From Sorex araneus (taxonomy: Eukaryota > Chordata > Mammalia > Eulipotyphla > Soricidae), in contig NC_073306.1 in NCBI RefSeq assembly GCF_027595985.1, forward strand, positions 98,182,926 through 98,246,925: a stretch of 64,000 nucleotides of DNA, in the 5' to 3' direction. How positions within the stretch are numbered: the stretch's first letter is position 1; each line of letters starts with the position of its first letter. The notes under the pieces were generated by a model, which had not been told where the DNA came from, searched no databases, and saw only the letters and a list, made by a program, of their open reading frames with translations. Both the position numbers and the translations under genes were made by a program. This document shows positions 10,296 to 21,154 of this stretch, piece by piece.

Positions 10296-10599
10296 TCTGG
10301 AAGTGTTTAGTTGGAATCATATAAAAACAGATGGTTTGGCTTTTTGATTGGCTTCTTTTTTAGCAGAATACCTATGTTATTCTATGTTCATGACTCGACA
10401 GTTCATTTCTATTTGGTGCTCTTCGACTGTCCGGATTTGTCACTGAAATTTGTCTTGTTTGCTTCCAAATTTTGGCAATTATGGATAATACAAAACATTA
10501 TCCATAATGTTTGGACCGTAAACATCTTTTAGTGTGGACATGTTTTCAATTTCTTTGTGTAAGTACCAAGGAATTGTTGGATGGTACGATAAGCATATA
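10296..10599 (-). mobile_element. Ancient L1 3' remnant
   Basis: Words typical of antisense old-L1 ends appear in order: 'agttggaatcatataaaaac', 'gcttcttttttagcagaat', 'gtgtggacatgttttcaatt', 'gtaccaaggaattgttgg'. It probably continues beyond the SINE at 10600. The ~73-codon open frame here is incidental. Confidence 0.5.
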
Positions 10600-10754
10600 T
10601 TTATTTTTTATTTTTTTGCTTTTTGGGTCAGAACTGGCGATGCACTGGGGTTACTCCTGGCTCATGCACTCAGGAATTACTCCTGGCAGTGCTCAGGGCA
10701 CCATATGAAATGCAAGACGAAAGCCCTACCCACCGTGCTATTGCTCCAGCCCCT
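10600..10754 (-). repeat. SINE-A in ancient L1
   Basis: Reverse copy. Near-identical 'taagcatat' and 'taagcgtat' flank it as TSDs. The B-box region is deleted (jumps from 'gcaccatatgaaatgc' to 'aagccctacccaccgtg'). Confidence 0.85.
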
Positions 10755-11199
10755 AAGCGTATGTTTAATATTGGGCACATACACTGCCCGAGCCCATGTG
10801 TGCTTGCAACCATGTGGCCCAGCACATTCGGGCCCTCATCTCCCCTCCTGAGATGTGTACTCTCATTTCTATCTAGTGCTGGGGTGAGTGTAGGGGCTCT
10901 TCCTGCCTGTAGAGAAGCCCACTTTACTCTCATTTTCCCTCCCTCCTCCCAATCCTAAAACCCGGCAAATAAAATCTATTTTACTTCAACAACAACAACA
11001 AAAAGAGTATATTTAATATGGTAAGAAGATGCTAAACTTACTACCTCCTAAGGTGTAAATCTTTCATTTACAACAGGAATGAGTTCCTATTGTTTTATGT
11101 CACTATCTGGTGTCCTCAGGTTGTTAAAAATTTATCAGAAAATGAGTTGGTAGGACACACAAACAGGAAAGAAGTCAGAGACGACAGAAAAAATTTATT

Positions 11200-11345
11200 G
11201 CGGTGTAATTTTTACATAAAATTCACTCTATATACACATGCACACACAGAGTTCAAGTGAACTGCTTATACAGTTATGCAGTTATCACTATAATCCAGTA
11301 CCAAGGTCAATTCTTTTTCTCGCGTCTGATATTCTTCCCTATATG
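11200..11345 (-). mobile_element. Possible ancient L1 remnant
   Basis: 'gtgtaatttttacataaaat', 'cagttatgcagttatcacta' and 'taatccagtaccaaggtc' resemble old L1 3'UTR sequence read in antisense. Weak. Confidence 0.35.
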
Positions 11346-11354
11346 TATATATTT

Positions 11355-11497
11355 TGGGGGACAGGGGACACACCCGGCGGAGCTCAGATCTTACTCCTGG
11401 CGGGGCTCCGGGAACTCTACATGCTGCTGGGGATCAAACTGGGTCGGCTTCGTGGAGGCAAGAGTCCTACCTGCTGTACCTACATGCTCTCCCCTTC
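11355..11497 (-). repeat. SINE-A, old copy
   Basis: Reverse copy 'gacacacccggcggagctc' to 'acatgctctcccc', with an atypical head end. Confidence 0.65.
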
Positions 11498-11620
11498 CTC
11501 CCACTTGGGAGGGAATTTAATCTTTGAAAGTTTGGGTAGGATTGAACTTAAAGTCTTCCATAAAATGATTTTCTACTCTATACTTTCAATTTGACACATG
11601 CCATTTTCCTGGCTTCTACA

Positions 11621-11772
11621 TTTATTTTTTTTTGCTTTTTGGGTCACACCCGGTGACACACAGGGGTTACTTCTGGCGGTGCTGGGGGACCATATGGGAT
11701 GCTGTGAATCGAACCGAGGGTCGACCGCGTGCAAGGCAAACGCCCTACCCGCTGTGCTATCGCTCCAGCCCC
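11621..11772 (-). repeat. SINE-A
   Basis: Reverse copy with GC-rich, little-decayed ends ('gggtcgaccgcgtgcaagg', 'gctatcgctccagcccc') but a deletion in the body. It lies closest to the CpG island on the PIGL side. Confidence 0.88.
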
Positions 11773-12135
11773 AGAAATACATTTTGAAAGTAGTAAAAGG
11801 AGCTTTGCTGCCATTAGAAATAAAACATTAAGCGCTGCGTAGACACGACACAACAGATACTGTTGGGTGTACTATAGTAAATCCATTAACCCTCTGCAAA
11901 TAAAAAAGCCTCCAAGAATATGAAGTACAGTGGCAGACAGCACTGACGAGGGAGGCGCAGAGTGGCAATACGCGAGCAGTTCGCTCGTACTCTTGGGTGC
12001 TGCTCGCGGGGCGGCGTGCGCAAACCACACACAGCTCCAGCTCCTCTGCAAAGCCAGCCGCTCCCGCTTCCAGCCGGGCACCCCGGCACTCTAGGCGGCT
12101 CCCGAGATAGGTGAGCCCCGCCTTCAGCCTCTTAC

Positions 12136-12379
12136 CTGTGGAGAAGCAGAGTAGGGACAGCCGGTGGCCCCCGCGACCCAAGCCCAACACCGTGGGAGCG
12201 AAGAACATGGCTTCGTCGTCGGGGTGTGCGATTACCAGCAGGGCCCGGCGGCCGCCTCCCCGCAGGCCCGCCTGCTCCCGACTCCGGGTTCGCTCTGAGG
12301 AGCCCCACACCCAGAACAAGCCCCACGCCACGGCCGCGGCCGCCACCGCCGCCCCAGCCAGAAGCTCCAGCACGGCCAT
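12136..12379 (-). CDS. PIGL: PIGL exon 1, GlcNAc-PI de-N-acetylase
   Basis: PIGL removes the acetyl group from N-acetylglucosaminyl-phosphatidylinositol, the second step of GPI-anchor synthesis, on the cytosolic face of the ER. The exon encodes 81 codons plus one base. MAVLELL begins an N-terminal hydrophobic segment (about residues 5-26, ending FWVW), followed by the basic [10 protein letters not shown] stretch. Then comes [20 protein letters not shown], holding the HPDDE metal-binding and catalytic motif of the PIG-L/LmbE family (residues ~52-56), and LLCFST. The splice donor CACAG|GTAAGA leaves phase 1. The ATG at 12379 is chosen because homology and the membrane segment begin there; the open frame upstream is CpG-island readthrough. 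The N-terminus is a little more alanine-rich than the human one as I recall it. Later exons lie outside the window. Confidence 0.93.
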
Positions 12380-13299
12380 GCGCCCCCGGAGCGTCTGCGC
12401 CTGCGCGCCGGGAAGGTGCTCGGACCCGGCTCCGGAGGGAAAGCGGCGCCGGCGGAAACTGCGTTCCGCTAGGCGGTCGCTCCCGCCACCCCGCCGCCCC
12501 GGCCTCGTCCCCGGCCCCGGCGCGGCCGGCGTCCGTCCTGGGCTTCCAGACGGCTTCCTGCACGTCGCGGCCGAACTGTCCCCCGTAGTGCCGCGTCCTA
12601 GGAGCCTCGTGCCTGCTCGCGTCCCAGCCGGACCTTGGCCGCCCCGTTCCCCAGCCTGACCCCCCACAGTACGAAGGAGCCCAAAGACGCGTTTCGAAAG
12701 GAGTCTTCACATCTAGCTAGGCGCCCTCCTAGCCAGGAACCCATTTCTTAGAAACCGGACTTTTCCGTCCTTTTGACGGCCAGCCCGCCCCACACACAGA
12801 TGATACAGTGGCTCTGTTTACCCTCTAAGAGTTGGGACCTGGAGCTCTAGCGTCTCTAAAGGAAAAGGACCCGTTTTTACGGTTACGAGGATTCAGGCGC
12901 CCATTGCAGGAGAAGAGCACGGCGGAGGCAGGCGGTCGCAGGCGCCCCTGCCGAGTGACAGTCGATGAGGGGCCGGGCGCACGGACAGACCTGCTCAGCC
13001 GGTGCCACGGAGCCCGGCCCGGGAGCCCGAGCCCGAGCCCGGCGGCGGGCGGCGGGCAGCTGGCGGGGCGCCGCGCTGCGGGCGCGATGGCGGCGCGCTG
13101 GCTCCGGCCCGCGGCTCGGGCTCGCCGCGCCGGCCGGAGACGCCGCCAGGGACCCCGGCCGCGGGCACGCCACGGCCCGCCGAGGCGCCAGCCGCGCGCG
13201 GCCCGGGAGGGAGCCGCGCTCCCAGCCCTCCGGAAGGAGGAGGAGCCGCCGCCGGAGCCGCCTCGGCCGGCCGCCGGGCTGGAGGGGGGGTGCGAGAGG

Positions 13300-13475
13300 G
13301 GTTGAGGCAAGATGGCGGCCGGGGTGGCGGAGCAGCAGCCGCGGCGGCGGCGGCCCGAGTGAGCGCCCTGCCCGCCGCGCCCAGCCAGGCTCCCGGCTCC
13401 GGCCGCGCGCCGCGGGCCGCGTCCGCGCCTCCGGCCGGGGAGGGGGCACCGGTCCCCGCGCCCCGCCAGCTCCAG
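13300..13475 (+). other. NCOR1: NCOR1 non-coding exon 1 (5'UTR)
   Basis: The 3' end is defined by a consensus donor, CTCCAG|GTGAGT, at 13475/13476. The 5' end is a guess placed just upstream of the YY1-like AAGATGGCGGC at 13309. The exon has a (GCG)n-like tract near 13340-13355. The ATG in the YY1 motif is not the NCOR1 start, because protein homology starts only in exon 2. The exon faces PIGL exon 1 about 0.9 kb away. The precise start and any alternative first exons cannot be set from sequence alone. Confidence 0.7.
13309..13319 (+). promoter_or_regulatory. YY1-type site AAGATGGCGGC
   Basis: Perfect match to the AANATGGCGGC consensus, on the sense strand at the 5' end of predicted NCOR1 exon 1, the usual place and orientation for YY1 in CpG-island promoters. 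Confidence 0.65.
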
Positions 13476-15319
13476 GTGAGTAGGCCGGGCGCCCGCATCC
13501 CCGGCCTCGGGCCCGGCGCGCCGCGGTCGGGGCGGCTGCTCGCCGCGCGGGACCCGCCCCGGCGGCCGGGCCTCTGCGCCTCGGGCCGGCTCTGCGCGGC
13601 GAGGAAGCCGGGCCGGCGGCCGGACGCGGCGGGGGAGGCGGACGACGAAGGGGCTGCGGCCGGCCGGCGGCGCGGAGACGCCCGGGGGGCCCAGGCGTGC
13701 GGAGCCCGGGGCCGGGCCGGGCGGCCGGCGCAGGTGCGGCCCGCGCTCTCGGGGCGGACCCGGGGGCCGGCCTGGGGCCGTGAGGCGGCGGAGGGAGGGT
13801 GACAGCCCTGCCAGTGCGTGGAGCGAAGTAGTTCACCTTCCCGAGCCTGGCGCGACGGGGAGTCCCGGCGAGGGTGGGCAGCGGGTGGGGGCCGCGTCGG
13901 AAGCCTGGGCTCCGGCTGTGCTGTGTGCGGCAGTGCGCGGAGCCGGGCGGCGCACCTACCCGGGGAAGGAGCTTGAGAGATCAGCCTGCGGGCACAGAGA
14001 CGGAATTCTGCAGGTTTACCAGGTCGGGTGTAGTCGGGTATTGAAGGTGTGGGTGTGAGTGAGATTGATGAGAAGTGTTTGCCCAGGAAGTGTCAGTTTC
14101 CTTTCTCCGGTGCTGTGTGACCCGGTGCCTCCCAGGCAGAGCTGGCCTGGAGAGGAGTGGTCGGGGCAGTTCTCGCCTTTGGGATTAGTGTGTTCACCTG
14201 TAGCAGATACAAGGTATATCGAAAGCCACATTTCTTGATGCGAATCTTGAAGAGGGAGTCCTGTGAGGCGAAACACGGCAGTTTGCAGAGAGCAACAAGG
14301 CCTGGGATTTTCACTCAACGTATCTTGATCAGTAGCTGTTTGCTGTTCAGTCGTGTAATTTTCCCCTTGGATAACTGATGAGTTGATGTCATTATTTAAT
14401 TTTAATAGCTTTTTAAGATTTTTCCTGTGTCCTTTCATAAATATATGTGATGAGCCGAATTTTCTAAGCTCGAGGGTAGATCAGTATAAAATCTTATTTA
14501 GAGATGAGTAAAAATTGCGAAGAAATAAGTTGTTGGAGAAAGAAATATCTCTTATTTTCTTTCTCTGTTAAAATCAGTGGAACTTTATTTTAATATCTAT
14601 AGTACACGGTTGCTTTGTCTTTGCTTTAAGTGCACCTGTTCACAGGAGTCAGAGTTAACATACTATGTAAATAATACGTGCACACAGAAGGATGTAATTA
14701 GTTGTCATACTCAAATCCTTAATTTTTACAAGAGATTTGCCATATGTTAATCTGCTTTCCCAGAGAAAATATAACACAAAGTTTCCTGATTTTTTTTTTA
14801 ACTATGTGACATACTGAAATGTCAGCTTTTCTGCATGCTTCAGTTTCCTTTCCTCTGATCATAGGGAAACATGGTGTTTTAATAGGCTTGGTTGTTGTGA
14901 GCCTAAGAGATTAGTAATTGTTATGAAATTGTTTTTAAACAGATTGAAAGGGTTAGGAGGTAGTTACAGCTCTCTCTGCACTCCTGAAATGCCTTATCTG
15001 AATATCTTTCATGGAATTTGCACTTTCTGCCTCTTATTTGGGTATTTATGTATCTGTCTTTTATCTTCTCTTGAGGGCAGAATAGACCTTTTTCTGATTT
15101 TATCTTTAAGGCTCTGTCTAGGATTTTCTTTTCTATGTAGAATGTTGACACTGAAAATGTTTGTTGAACAAGTAGGATTCTAATTAGAAAAATGTATTCA
15201 CATTGCAGTGTATTAGAGTATATCTGATATTTGCTGTGAAATATCTATGTAGCTGTGCTTTCTTTGTCTTCTCAGAGCATTATTTCTCAAACTTTTTCCA
15301 ACTGAGGCCTCCTTCTGAA

Positions 15320-15439
15320 TTTTTTTTTTTTTTTTTTGGCCTGGGAAGCCTTCTGAATTTGGTATTTTGGGGGGATGTGGGTCAGCTGTTCTACCGGGCA
15401 AGGCAAGCGCCCTCCCACTGTGCTATCACTCCAGCCCCC
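15320..15439 (-). repeat. SINE-A, internally deleted
   Basis: T17 tail, then a collapsed body jumping to 'gggcaaggcaagcgccctcc' and 'actatcactccagcccc'. The B box is not recognisable. Confidence 0.7.
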
Positions 15440-15964
15440 TTGAGCTGGATTTCTTAAGCTTTCCCAATCACCGTTTCTCATTCTCACCTGAAAATTTTTG
15501 CATGATCTCGAGTATATAAAAATAAGTATGTGCATTAAACATTTACTAATAATAAATCATAAATTGATATTTTTGGATGGAAGGACCTCCCCACCTTGCT
15601 GTTCTCAGCAAGCAGGCCTGCAGTTTGGTGTGAAGGCTGAGAATGTGGTGCTGCTTGGTCTTCCTGCTGGGGATAATGTGTTTTTTTTTTTTTGTTAAAT
15701 AGGGTTAACTATGGATTGTCTTGTATATTACACCCTATGCATGAAGTATCTTTACTTAGATAATTAAGAAACCACTTTTGTTTCTTTTCTGGGGGACTGT
15801 AGGAGTATTCTATTTAAAAATCAGTTTGCAACACTGTATATGTTTCAGGAATACTGGTTCACCATTTCTTTAAATCTTCACTATACCCACTGGCAACTTT
15901 TCAAACCATACTACCACACACCACAAAAGTATCAATAACTCTCCACTAGAAAGTTTGTTAAAAC

Positions 15965-16134
15965 TGGGCCGGAGCGATAGCACAGCGGGTAGGGCGTTTG
16001 CCTTGCACTCGGCCGACCCGGGTTCGATCCCCGGCATCCCATATGGTCCCCCAAGCACCGCCAGGAGTAATTCCTGAGTGCAAAGCCAGGAGTAACCCCT
16101 GAGCATTGCTGGGTGTGACCCAAAAAAAAAAAAA
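15965..16134 (+). repeat. SINE-A, young, with perfect TSD
   Basis: Nearly consensus full-length copy with A box 'tagcacagcgggtaggg', B box 'gggttcgatccccgg' and A14 tail. A perfect 14-bp TSD, AAGTTTGTTAAAAC, lies at 15951-15964 and 16135-16148. Confidence 0.97.
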
Positions 16135-16232
16135 AAGTTTGTTAAAACCTCTCCACTCTATGCTTCCTCACCCCTCCCACATTTGTTTTTCTTTTGGAGT
16201 ATCCAAGGAGTATTAAAAACCTATGAGAAGTT

Positions 16233-16393
16233 GGCCGGACTGACAGTACAGTGGTAGTAGGGTGTTTGCCATGCAAGTGGCTGATGCAAGTTGATCCCAA
16301 TGCCAGGAGTAATTCCTGAGTGCAGAGCCAGGAGTAACCCCTGAGCATCAGATCTAGGTATGACCCAAAAAGCCAAAAAAAGAAGAAGAAAAA
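16233..16393 (+). repeat. SINE-A
   Basis: Forward copy lacking the part of the body with 'catatggtcccc'. Near-perfect TSDs 'aaaacctatgagaagtt' (before) and 'aaaacctatgaaaagtt' (after). Confidence 0.88.
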
Positions 16394-16419
16394 GAAAACC
16401 TATGAAAAGTTTGTATTAA

Positions 16420-16583
16420 GGGACTGGAGAGATAGTACAGTGGGTAGGGTGCTTGTCTTGCATGCAGCCTACCTGTGTTTGATCCTTGCCATGCCATATG
16501 GTCCCAGGTACCACCAGGGGTAATTCCTGAGTGCAGAGCCAGGGAGTATCCCTGAGCATCACCAGGTGTAATCCCAAACAACA
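16420..16583 (+). repeat. SINE-A, older
   Basis: Forward copy, 'gggactggagagatagtaca' to 'caccaggtgtaatcccaaac'; third forward copy in a row. Confidence 0.82.
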
Positions 16584-16901
16584 TCCCTCCCCAAATCCTT
16601 ATTATGTTATTCATTATTTGTATAGCAATAACACTTTGTAAATCACTTTTTTTTATATTCTTTGGTGGTGGTTTTTGTTGGACATTTTTATTGTTCTACT
16701 ATTTTTTTCCTTCCTTGGAAGCTGTGTGATTATAATTTGCTTGGATAGTTGGCAAATGCAACATTTTTGTTTTATTTTTGTTCTCTGGGTTTGAAAGTGA
16801 GACCATACAAAGCCATGGTGAATGTTCTACGGAGTTGTTCAGTTTAATTCTCTCATGTGTGTTATTCATTTTACTTAAACGTGACTAAAAAAAAATCTAA
16901 A

Positions 16902-17066
16902 TTGGGGCTGGGAGATGGTACAGCACATAGGGTTCGTGTCTTGCATGTGGCCAACTCAGCCTGGTTCAATCCCTTGCGCTCTATATGTGGTTCCCTGAAC
17001 CCCCACCAGGAGTGGTCTGTCAGTTCAGAGCCAGGAGCAAGCCCTGAGCACCACCCCCCAAAAAGT
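16902..17066 (+). repeat. SINE-A, older
   Basis: Forward copy, 'ggggctgggagatggtacag' to 'gcaccaccccccaaaaag'. Confidence 0.75.
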
Positions 17067-17321
17067 GAATGATTTGTAGAATTATGTAAAGTCATAGTCT
17101 TGTTTTCCTGGTGAATGAGCTGAGAGTCACAGAAATTGATCTGCCTAACATTCTAAATGGGCAGTTGCAGATACCAGTATTTTGATATCTAATGTAGCAA
17201 AATTAACCTTATGTATTCCTTAGGAGATTCAGTATAATGGTTGACAATTACTTAAAGTGAAAAATGGGGTGGATGGGTAATGAGAGATGGTTTATTTAAC
17301 TTAGACATTGAGTTTCACATC

Positions 17322-17496
17322 CTTGGCCAGAGAGATAGTGGGCAGGGTGCTAGCTTGCCTTGCGCATGGTCGACTTGGGTTGGAGTACCCCACATGGCTT
17401 TCTAAGCACTGCCAGGAGTGATCGCTGAGAATAGAGCCAGGAGTAAACCTTGGGCACCACTGGGTGTGGCCCTGAAACAAAACAAAAAAATTTTTA
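17322..17496 (+). repeat. SINE-A, older
   Basis: Forward copy, 'ggccagagagatagtgggc' to 'gggtgtggccctgaaac' with a CAAAA tail. Confidence 0.75.
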
Positions 17497-17499
17497 TGG

Positions 17500-17586
17500 T
17501 GGGGGGACTTGAAGGGGAGCCCGGGATAGGACTCAGGATTTCGTCCATGCAAAGCTTGTGTTCTACCACTGAATTATATTCCCAGT
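17500..17586 (-). repeat. SINE-like fragment
   Basis: 'gacttgaaggggagcccggg' to 'ccactgaattatattcccag', resembling only the head half of a reversed SINE. Confidence 0.35.
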
Positions 17587-17614
17587 TCAAATTTAATATC
17601 TTTTGTTGTTCTTA

Positions 17615-17755
17615 GTTGTTTCGGGGGCCATAGACTGGTGTTTGGTCACCAGGTCTAGTCCCTGTAGTGCTCTTCAGTCCATGCCAATCCAGGGGATTAC
17701 ATAAGACCTTACACTTATTAGATGTGCTCTCTTTAACCCATATGCCTGGCTTCTT
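17615..17755 (-). repeat. Very old SINE-like copy
   Basis: 'gggggccatagactggtg' to 'ttaacccatatgcctggc'; order as in a reversed SINE, identity low. Confidence 0.35.
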
Positions 17756-17984
17756 AAGCTACTTTTTTAAAAATTTCTGCAATGAAAATATCTTTTGGGG
17801 GAAAAAGTCACCATTTATCTCTGCCAATAATACGTTGATCACTAGAAATTATTTAGTTCATTGATATTAAATAATACCTATTATCTGTTTCTCATACAAC
17901 AGGCAAGATGTTTGCTTAATGTTTGTTTTTGATGTGCATTCATGCCATACAGTTTATCTTAACGGAGAAGGCATGTTCATCTTT

Positions 17985-18062
17985 TTTTAAAATCGTGGTG
18001 TCAGGGATTAAGCTAGTCTATGTAAGTCCTATGCTGTATTGCTGAGCTATATCCCTAACCTT
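17985..18062 (-). repeat. SINE-like fragment
   Basis: 'cgtggtgtcagggattaagc' to 'gctgagctatatccctaacc'; only the head half survives. Confidence 0.35.
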
Positions 18063-18340
18063 TCCTTTAAATTGGCATAGCCTCACATGAATGCTGAAGC
18101 ATGGCACATTTATTCCATTTTGGATCTTAAATTTAATATGGGTTGTATGATAATATGTGTTACATCAAGAAGGGTTTTACTATTTTTTTTTCTGGCATGC
18201 TTTTTCTCTGCTTACCCTTCCAAACTAAATCCTGCCTGACTCTCAAGGATTAGGTCACATATCACTTCGTCTAGTAAGTCTTCCTCCCTCTTCTCCAAAG
18301 ATGTGTGTTTTTCAGTGATATACTTTTATTTTATTTTTTG

Positions 18341-18497
18341 ATTTTTTTTTTTGGGGGGGCCATACCTGGTGATGCTCAGGGATTATTCCTGGCTCTTACT
18401 CAGGAATCACTCCCAATGGTGCTTTGGGGACCATATGGGATGCCGAGGACCGAACCCAAGTTGACCACATGCAAGGCAAGTGCCTTTCTCTCTGTAA
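18341..18497 (-). repeat. SINE-A
   Basis: Reverse copy, 'gggggccatacctggtgatg' to 'gcaaggcaagtgcctttc', truncated just before the usual terminal 'ccagcccc'. Confidence 0.78.
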
Positions 18498-18639
18498 TGT
18501 TATACTTTTTGTTGGTGAGACATCATTTTTCATTGATTCCTTTCACATGCAAAGTATATGGTCTAATTAATTGAACTATATATTTTTTGTCCCCTATAAT
18601 TATTTCTCATCCTGGAAATTCTTTTTAAAAAATAAAATT

Positions 18640-18798
18640 TTTTTTTTTTGGCCACATTGGTGATACTCAAGGAATTGTTCCTGGTGGTGCTTGGGGGACC
18701 ATGCAGTGCTAGAAATTGAACTTGGTGCTTCCACATATAAGTTATGTATTGTGACTACATATAAAGTATGTACTGTGGCCCATCTCCTTAATCCTCAT
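18640..18798 (-). repeat. SINE-A, older
   Basis: Reverse copy starting from a T-run; contains a short local duplication of 'acatataa.ttatgtattgtg'. Confidence 0.6.
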
Positions 18799-19214
18799 TT
18801 TAAAAATTCTTAATGTTTTGCTCTGGTTTTATTCAAGCATAGTTATTTATGCATGTATATATTCTTTTAGTTTCTGCTAGACCATAAACCCATTGTGAAC
18901 ATGTCTACATCTTTTAATTTAAAAAATTCTCCCTTTGCTCTACTCACAACATAGTACTTCGTACTTAGGAAGTATGTATTGATATTTGTTGAAGGCATAA
19001 AATGTAAAGCCTAACAGCCAGAATTATTTGATGGTTGTTGTCTAAGGTGACTGATAAATGTGGAAACTTGATTCTGACTTACTTTTTTTTTAGTTAAAAA
19101 TATACTAATTCACCAATGTCAGTGAAATAAAATGTAAGTAGTGAATTAACACAGTATTTATTTAGTTTTGCCCCCTTCACTACCTTTGTTATTGTTGTTA
19201 TGATGGCTGGATGT

Positions 19215-19395
19215 AGGGATTGCATCTTTTGGTTGTGGAGCTTTCTTGGGGTTGCACACACCCAGATATTGAACACTTTTGTAGTGTAGAGTCCCAGACA
19301 GCAGTGCCACTGGAGTTGAGGTCAGATGTTTGGGATCAAGCTCATGACCTCACTCTTGCAAAGCAGATACCTTTTGCAGCTGAGCCATCCCTAGG
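19215..19395 (-). repeat. Very old SINE-like copy
   Basis: 'ggggttgcacacacccagat' to 'gctgagccatccctagg', mostly decayed. Confidence 0.35.
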
Positions 19396-19445
19396 ATGTG
19401 GTACTGCATTTTTTTTTTAAAAAGAAATTCTTTTTTCTTGTCAGT

Positions 19446-19586
19446 TCATTGGGGGAACCACACACGGTGGTATTCAGGGCTTACTCCTGACTTTGAGCTC
19501 AGGGGCCTCCTGGTGGTTTTTGGGGAACCATAAATGGTGGTAGGAATTAAAACCTGGTTGGCCATGTGTAAGACTGGCGCCCTATT
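19446..19586 (-). repeat. SINE-A, older
   Basis: Reverse copy, 'gggggaaccacacacggtgg' to 'gtaagactggcgccc'. Confidence 0.65.
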
Positions 19587-19599
19587 TTGTTTTGTTTTA

Positions 19600-19966
19600 G
19601 ATTTTGGACCATACCTGGCTGTGCTTTGGGCTTATTTCCTGGCTCTGTACTCAGGGATGCTCCAGGTGGGGTTTGGGGAACCATATGGGGGTGTCAGGAA
19701 TTGCACCCGGATTGGATGGATCGGATGTGTGCAAGATAAGAGCCCTGGGGCTGGAGTGATAGTACAGCGGATAGGGCGTTTGCCTTGCATGCGGCTGACC
19801 AGGGTTCAAATCCCAGCATCCCATATGGTCCCCTGAGCATGGCCAGGGGTGATTCCTGAGTGCAGAGCCAGGAGTAACCCCTGTGCATCGCCAGGTGTGA
19901 CCCAAAAAGAAAAAAAAAAAAAAGATAAGAGCCCTGTCTGCTGTACTATCTCTCTTTCTCCTGCCC
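19600..19966 (-). repeat. SINE-A, old, split by a younger SINE
   Basis: The tail and body lie at 19600-19747 ('ggaccatacctggctgtgc' to 'gtgtgcaagataagagccc') and the head resumes at 19937 ('tctgctgtactatctctc'). The 175-bp gap between the halves is the opposite-strand SINE-A listed next. Confidence 0.85.
19748..19921 (+). repeat. SINE-A nested in an older SINE
   Basis: Full-length forward copy with an A-rich tail. A perfect 15-bp TSD, AAGATAAGAGCCCTG, lies at 19733-19747 and 19922-19936, inside the head of the older reverse SINE. Confidence 0.96.
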
Positions 19967-20164
19967 CTGCTAATTTAGGTGAAAATTTTTAATTAAAGAG
20001 AAAGTAAACAGGAAAATGGTTCATCAGGGAATATTTTAATTTCCAGATAATGCTAAAATGAAAATGTGTTAAATTTTTATGTGCAAAAAGTATTAGTTTC
20101 AGTGCTAGGAAATACTGTGAATTAAGAGTCTAGGATTCCTAATTGATATAGGATTACTATAAGT

Positions 20165-20333
20165 TTTTTGGTTTTGTTTTTGGGTCACATCCAGTGATGC
20201 TCAGGGCTTACTCCTTGCTCTGCAAGGAACTACTCCTGGCAGTGCTCAGGGCTGGGATGCCAGAGATTGACCTAGGGTTGGCTGTGTGCAAGGCCAACAC
20301 CCCACCTGCTGTACTATTGCTATGGCAAGAATT
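20165..20333 (-). repeat. SINE-A, older
   Basis: Reverse copy, 'gggtcacatccagtgatgc' to 'gctgtactattgctatgg'. Confidence 0.78.
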
Positions 20334-20365
20334 TTGGAATTCCTTTTAAAAAATTGGCTTTTTTA

Positions 20366-20543
20366 GGGCCGGAGCGATAGCACAGCGGGTAGGGCGTTTG
20401 CCTTGCACGCGGCCAACCCAGGTTCGATCCCCGGCATCCCATATGGTCCCCCAAGCACCGCCAGGAGTAGTTCCTGAGTGCAAAGCCAGGAGTAACCCCT
20501 GAGCATCACTGGGTGTGACCCAAAAAGCAAAAAAAAAAAAAAA
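20366..20543 (+). repeat. SINE-A, young
   Basis: Near-consensus forward copy with a ~19-A tail. Flanks 'aaaattggctttttta' and 'aaaattggcttttggg' share the TSD AAAATTGGCTTTT. Confidence 0.95.
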
Positions 20544-20557
20544 AAAAATTGGCTTTT

Positions 20558-20697
20558 GGGCCAGAGGGATAGTACAGGGACTAAGGTACATACCTCGCAC
20601 TATAACTGACCATTATTTCATCTTCGGTGCCACATGGTCCTTGGAGCACAGAGCATGGGGAATCCCCCAGCACTACTGCATTCCTCACGCCCTATGA
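20558..20697 (+). repeat. SINE-A, truncated
   Basis: Forward copy, 'gggccagagggatagtacag' onward; the terminal third is decayed. Confidence 0.55.
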
Positions 20698-20945
20698 TCT
20701 CTTTTTTAATTTAAAACAATAAATTTTTTAAGTAACTTAGGAGCAAAGAGGAAGTAAAAAATCACCAAATTATTTTGATTCTGCTGCACTCTGTGCACAT
20801 AACAGGGTTTCTGCTTGAGGACTGAAAATATGGACTGTTTTTCTGCCTTTCCTATGTTACATATTAATAAGCTAATATCAAGCCAGAATATATAAAGTTA
20901 TTTTCCTGTGAAAATTTGACACTGATTTGTGCTGAAATGAAAGTA

Positions 20946-21120
20946 TTACAGGTAGGACTCTTCTCTTGTGCGTGTCAGACCCAGTTAGATCCCTGTTACC
21001 CTATGTTCTTCGTTGAGCCCTGCCCGGAGTGATCCCTTAGTTGGTCCCTTAGTTGTAGAGTTGGAAGCAAGCCCTGAGCACTGCTGCGTGTGGCCCCAAA
21101 ACAAAGCAAAGCAAAACAAA
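20946..21120 (+). repeat. SINE-A, old
   Basis: Forward copy, decayed head, clear tail 'caagccctgagcactgctgc' then 'gtgtggccccaaaac' and AAAGC repeats. Confidence 0.55.
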
Positions 21121-21154
21121 AAATTTGACACATATTTAATTTAATTTTGTTTGT

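Larger units (their letters stand above)
1..12135 (-). other. PIGL: PIGL intron 1 (5' part)
   Basis: This is the sequence downstream of the PIGL exon 1 splice donor, read on the minus strand. I looked for the next PIGL exon in the minus-strand translations and found none, so the window ends inside intron 1. It holds SINE-A copies of many ages, ancient L1 debris, one young truncated L1, one RTC element and an RPL35 pseudogene fragment. The stretches 1690-2460, 7690-8090, 9440-9600 and 9880-10290 show nothing I can name. Confidence 0.75.
11930..14010. promoter_or_regulatory. CpG island, PIGL/NCOR1 bidirectional promoter
   Basis: About 2 kb of very GC- and CpG-rich DNA, the only such block in the window, and free of SINE and LINE insertions. 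It covers PIGL exon 1 (minus), the ~0.9-kb gap between the genes and NCOR1 exon 1 (plus). No TATA box is evident, as expected of a CpG-island housekeeping promoter. Visible candidate sites are a YY1-type AAGATGGCGGC at 13309-13319, a second GATGGCGGC at about 13086, and an ETS-like CCGGAAGG near 13230. The 12.7-12.83 kb stretch is less GC-rich and may be the valley between two promoter cores. Long open frames across the island in all six frames are due to base composition. Confidence 0.88.

Noticed and set aside
12111..13836. Many long open frames (up to 317 codons) on both strands at 11.8-13.8 kb
   Set aside because: CpG-rich sequence lacks stop codons in all frames. Only the PIGL exon 1 frame has protein homology, and it ends at a splice donor.
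15965..16038. tRNA gene
   Set aside because: The head has A- and B-box-like words, but it is the start of a SINE with tail and TSD, and the same sequence occurs dozens of times.
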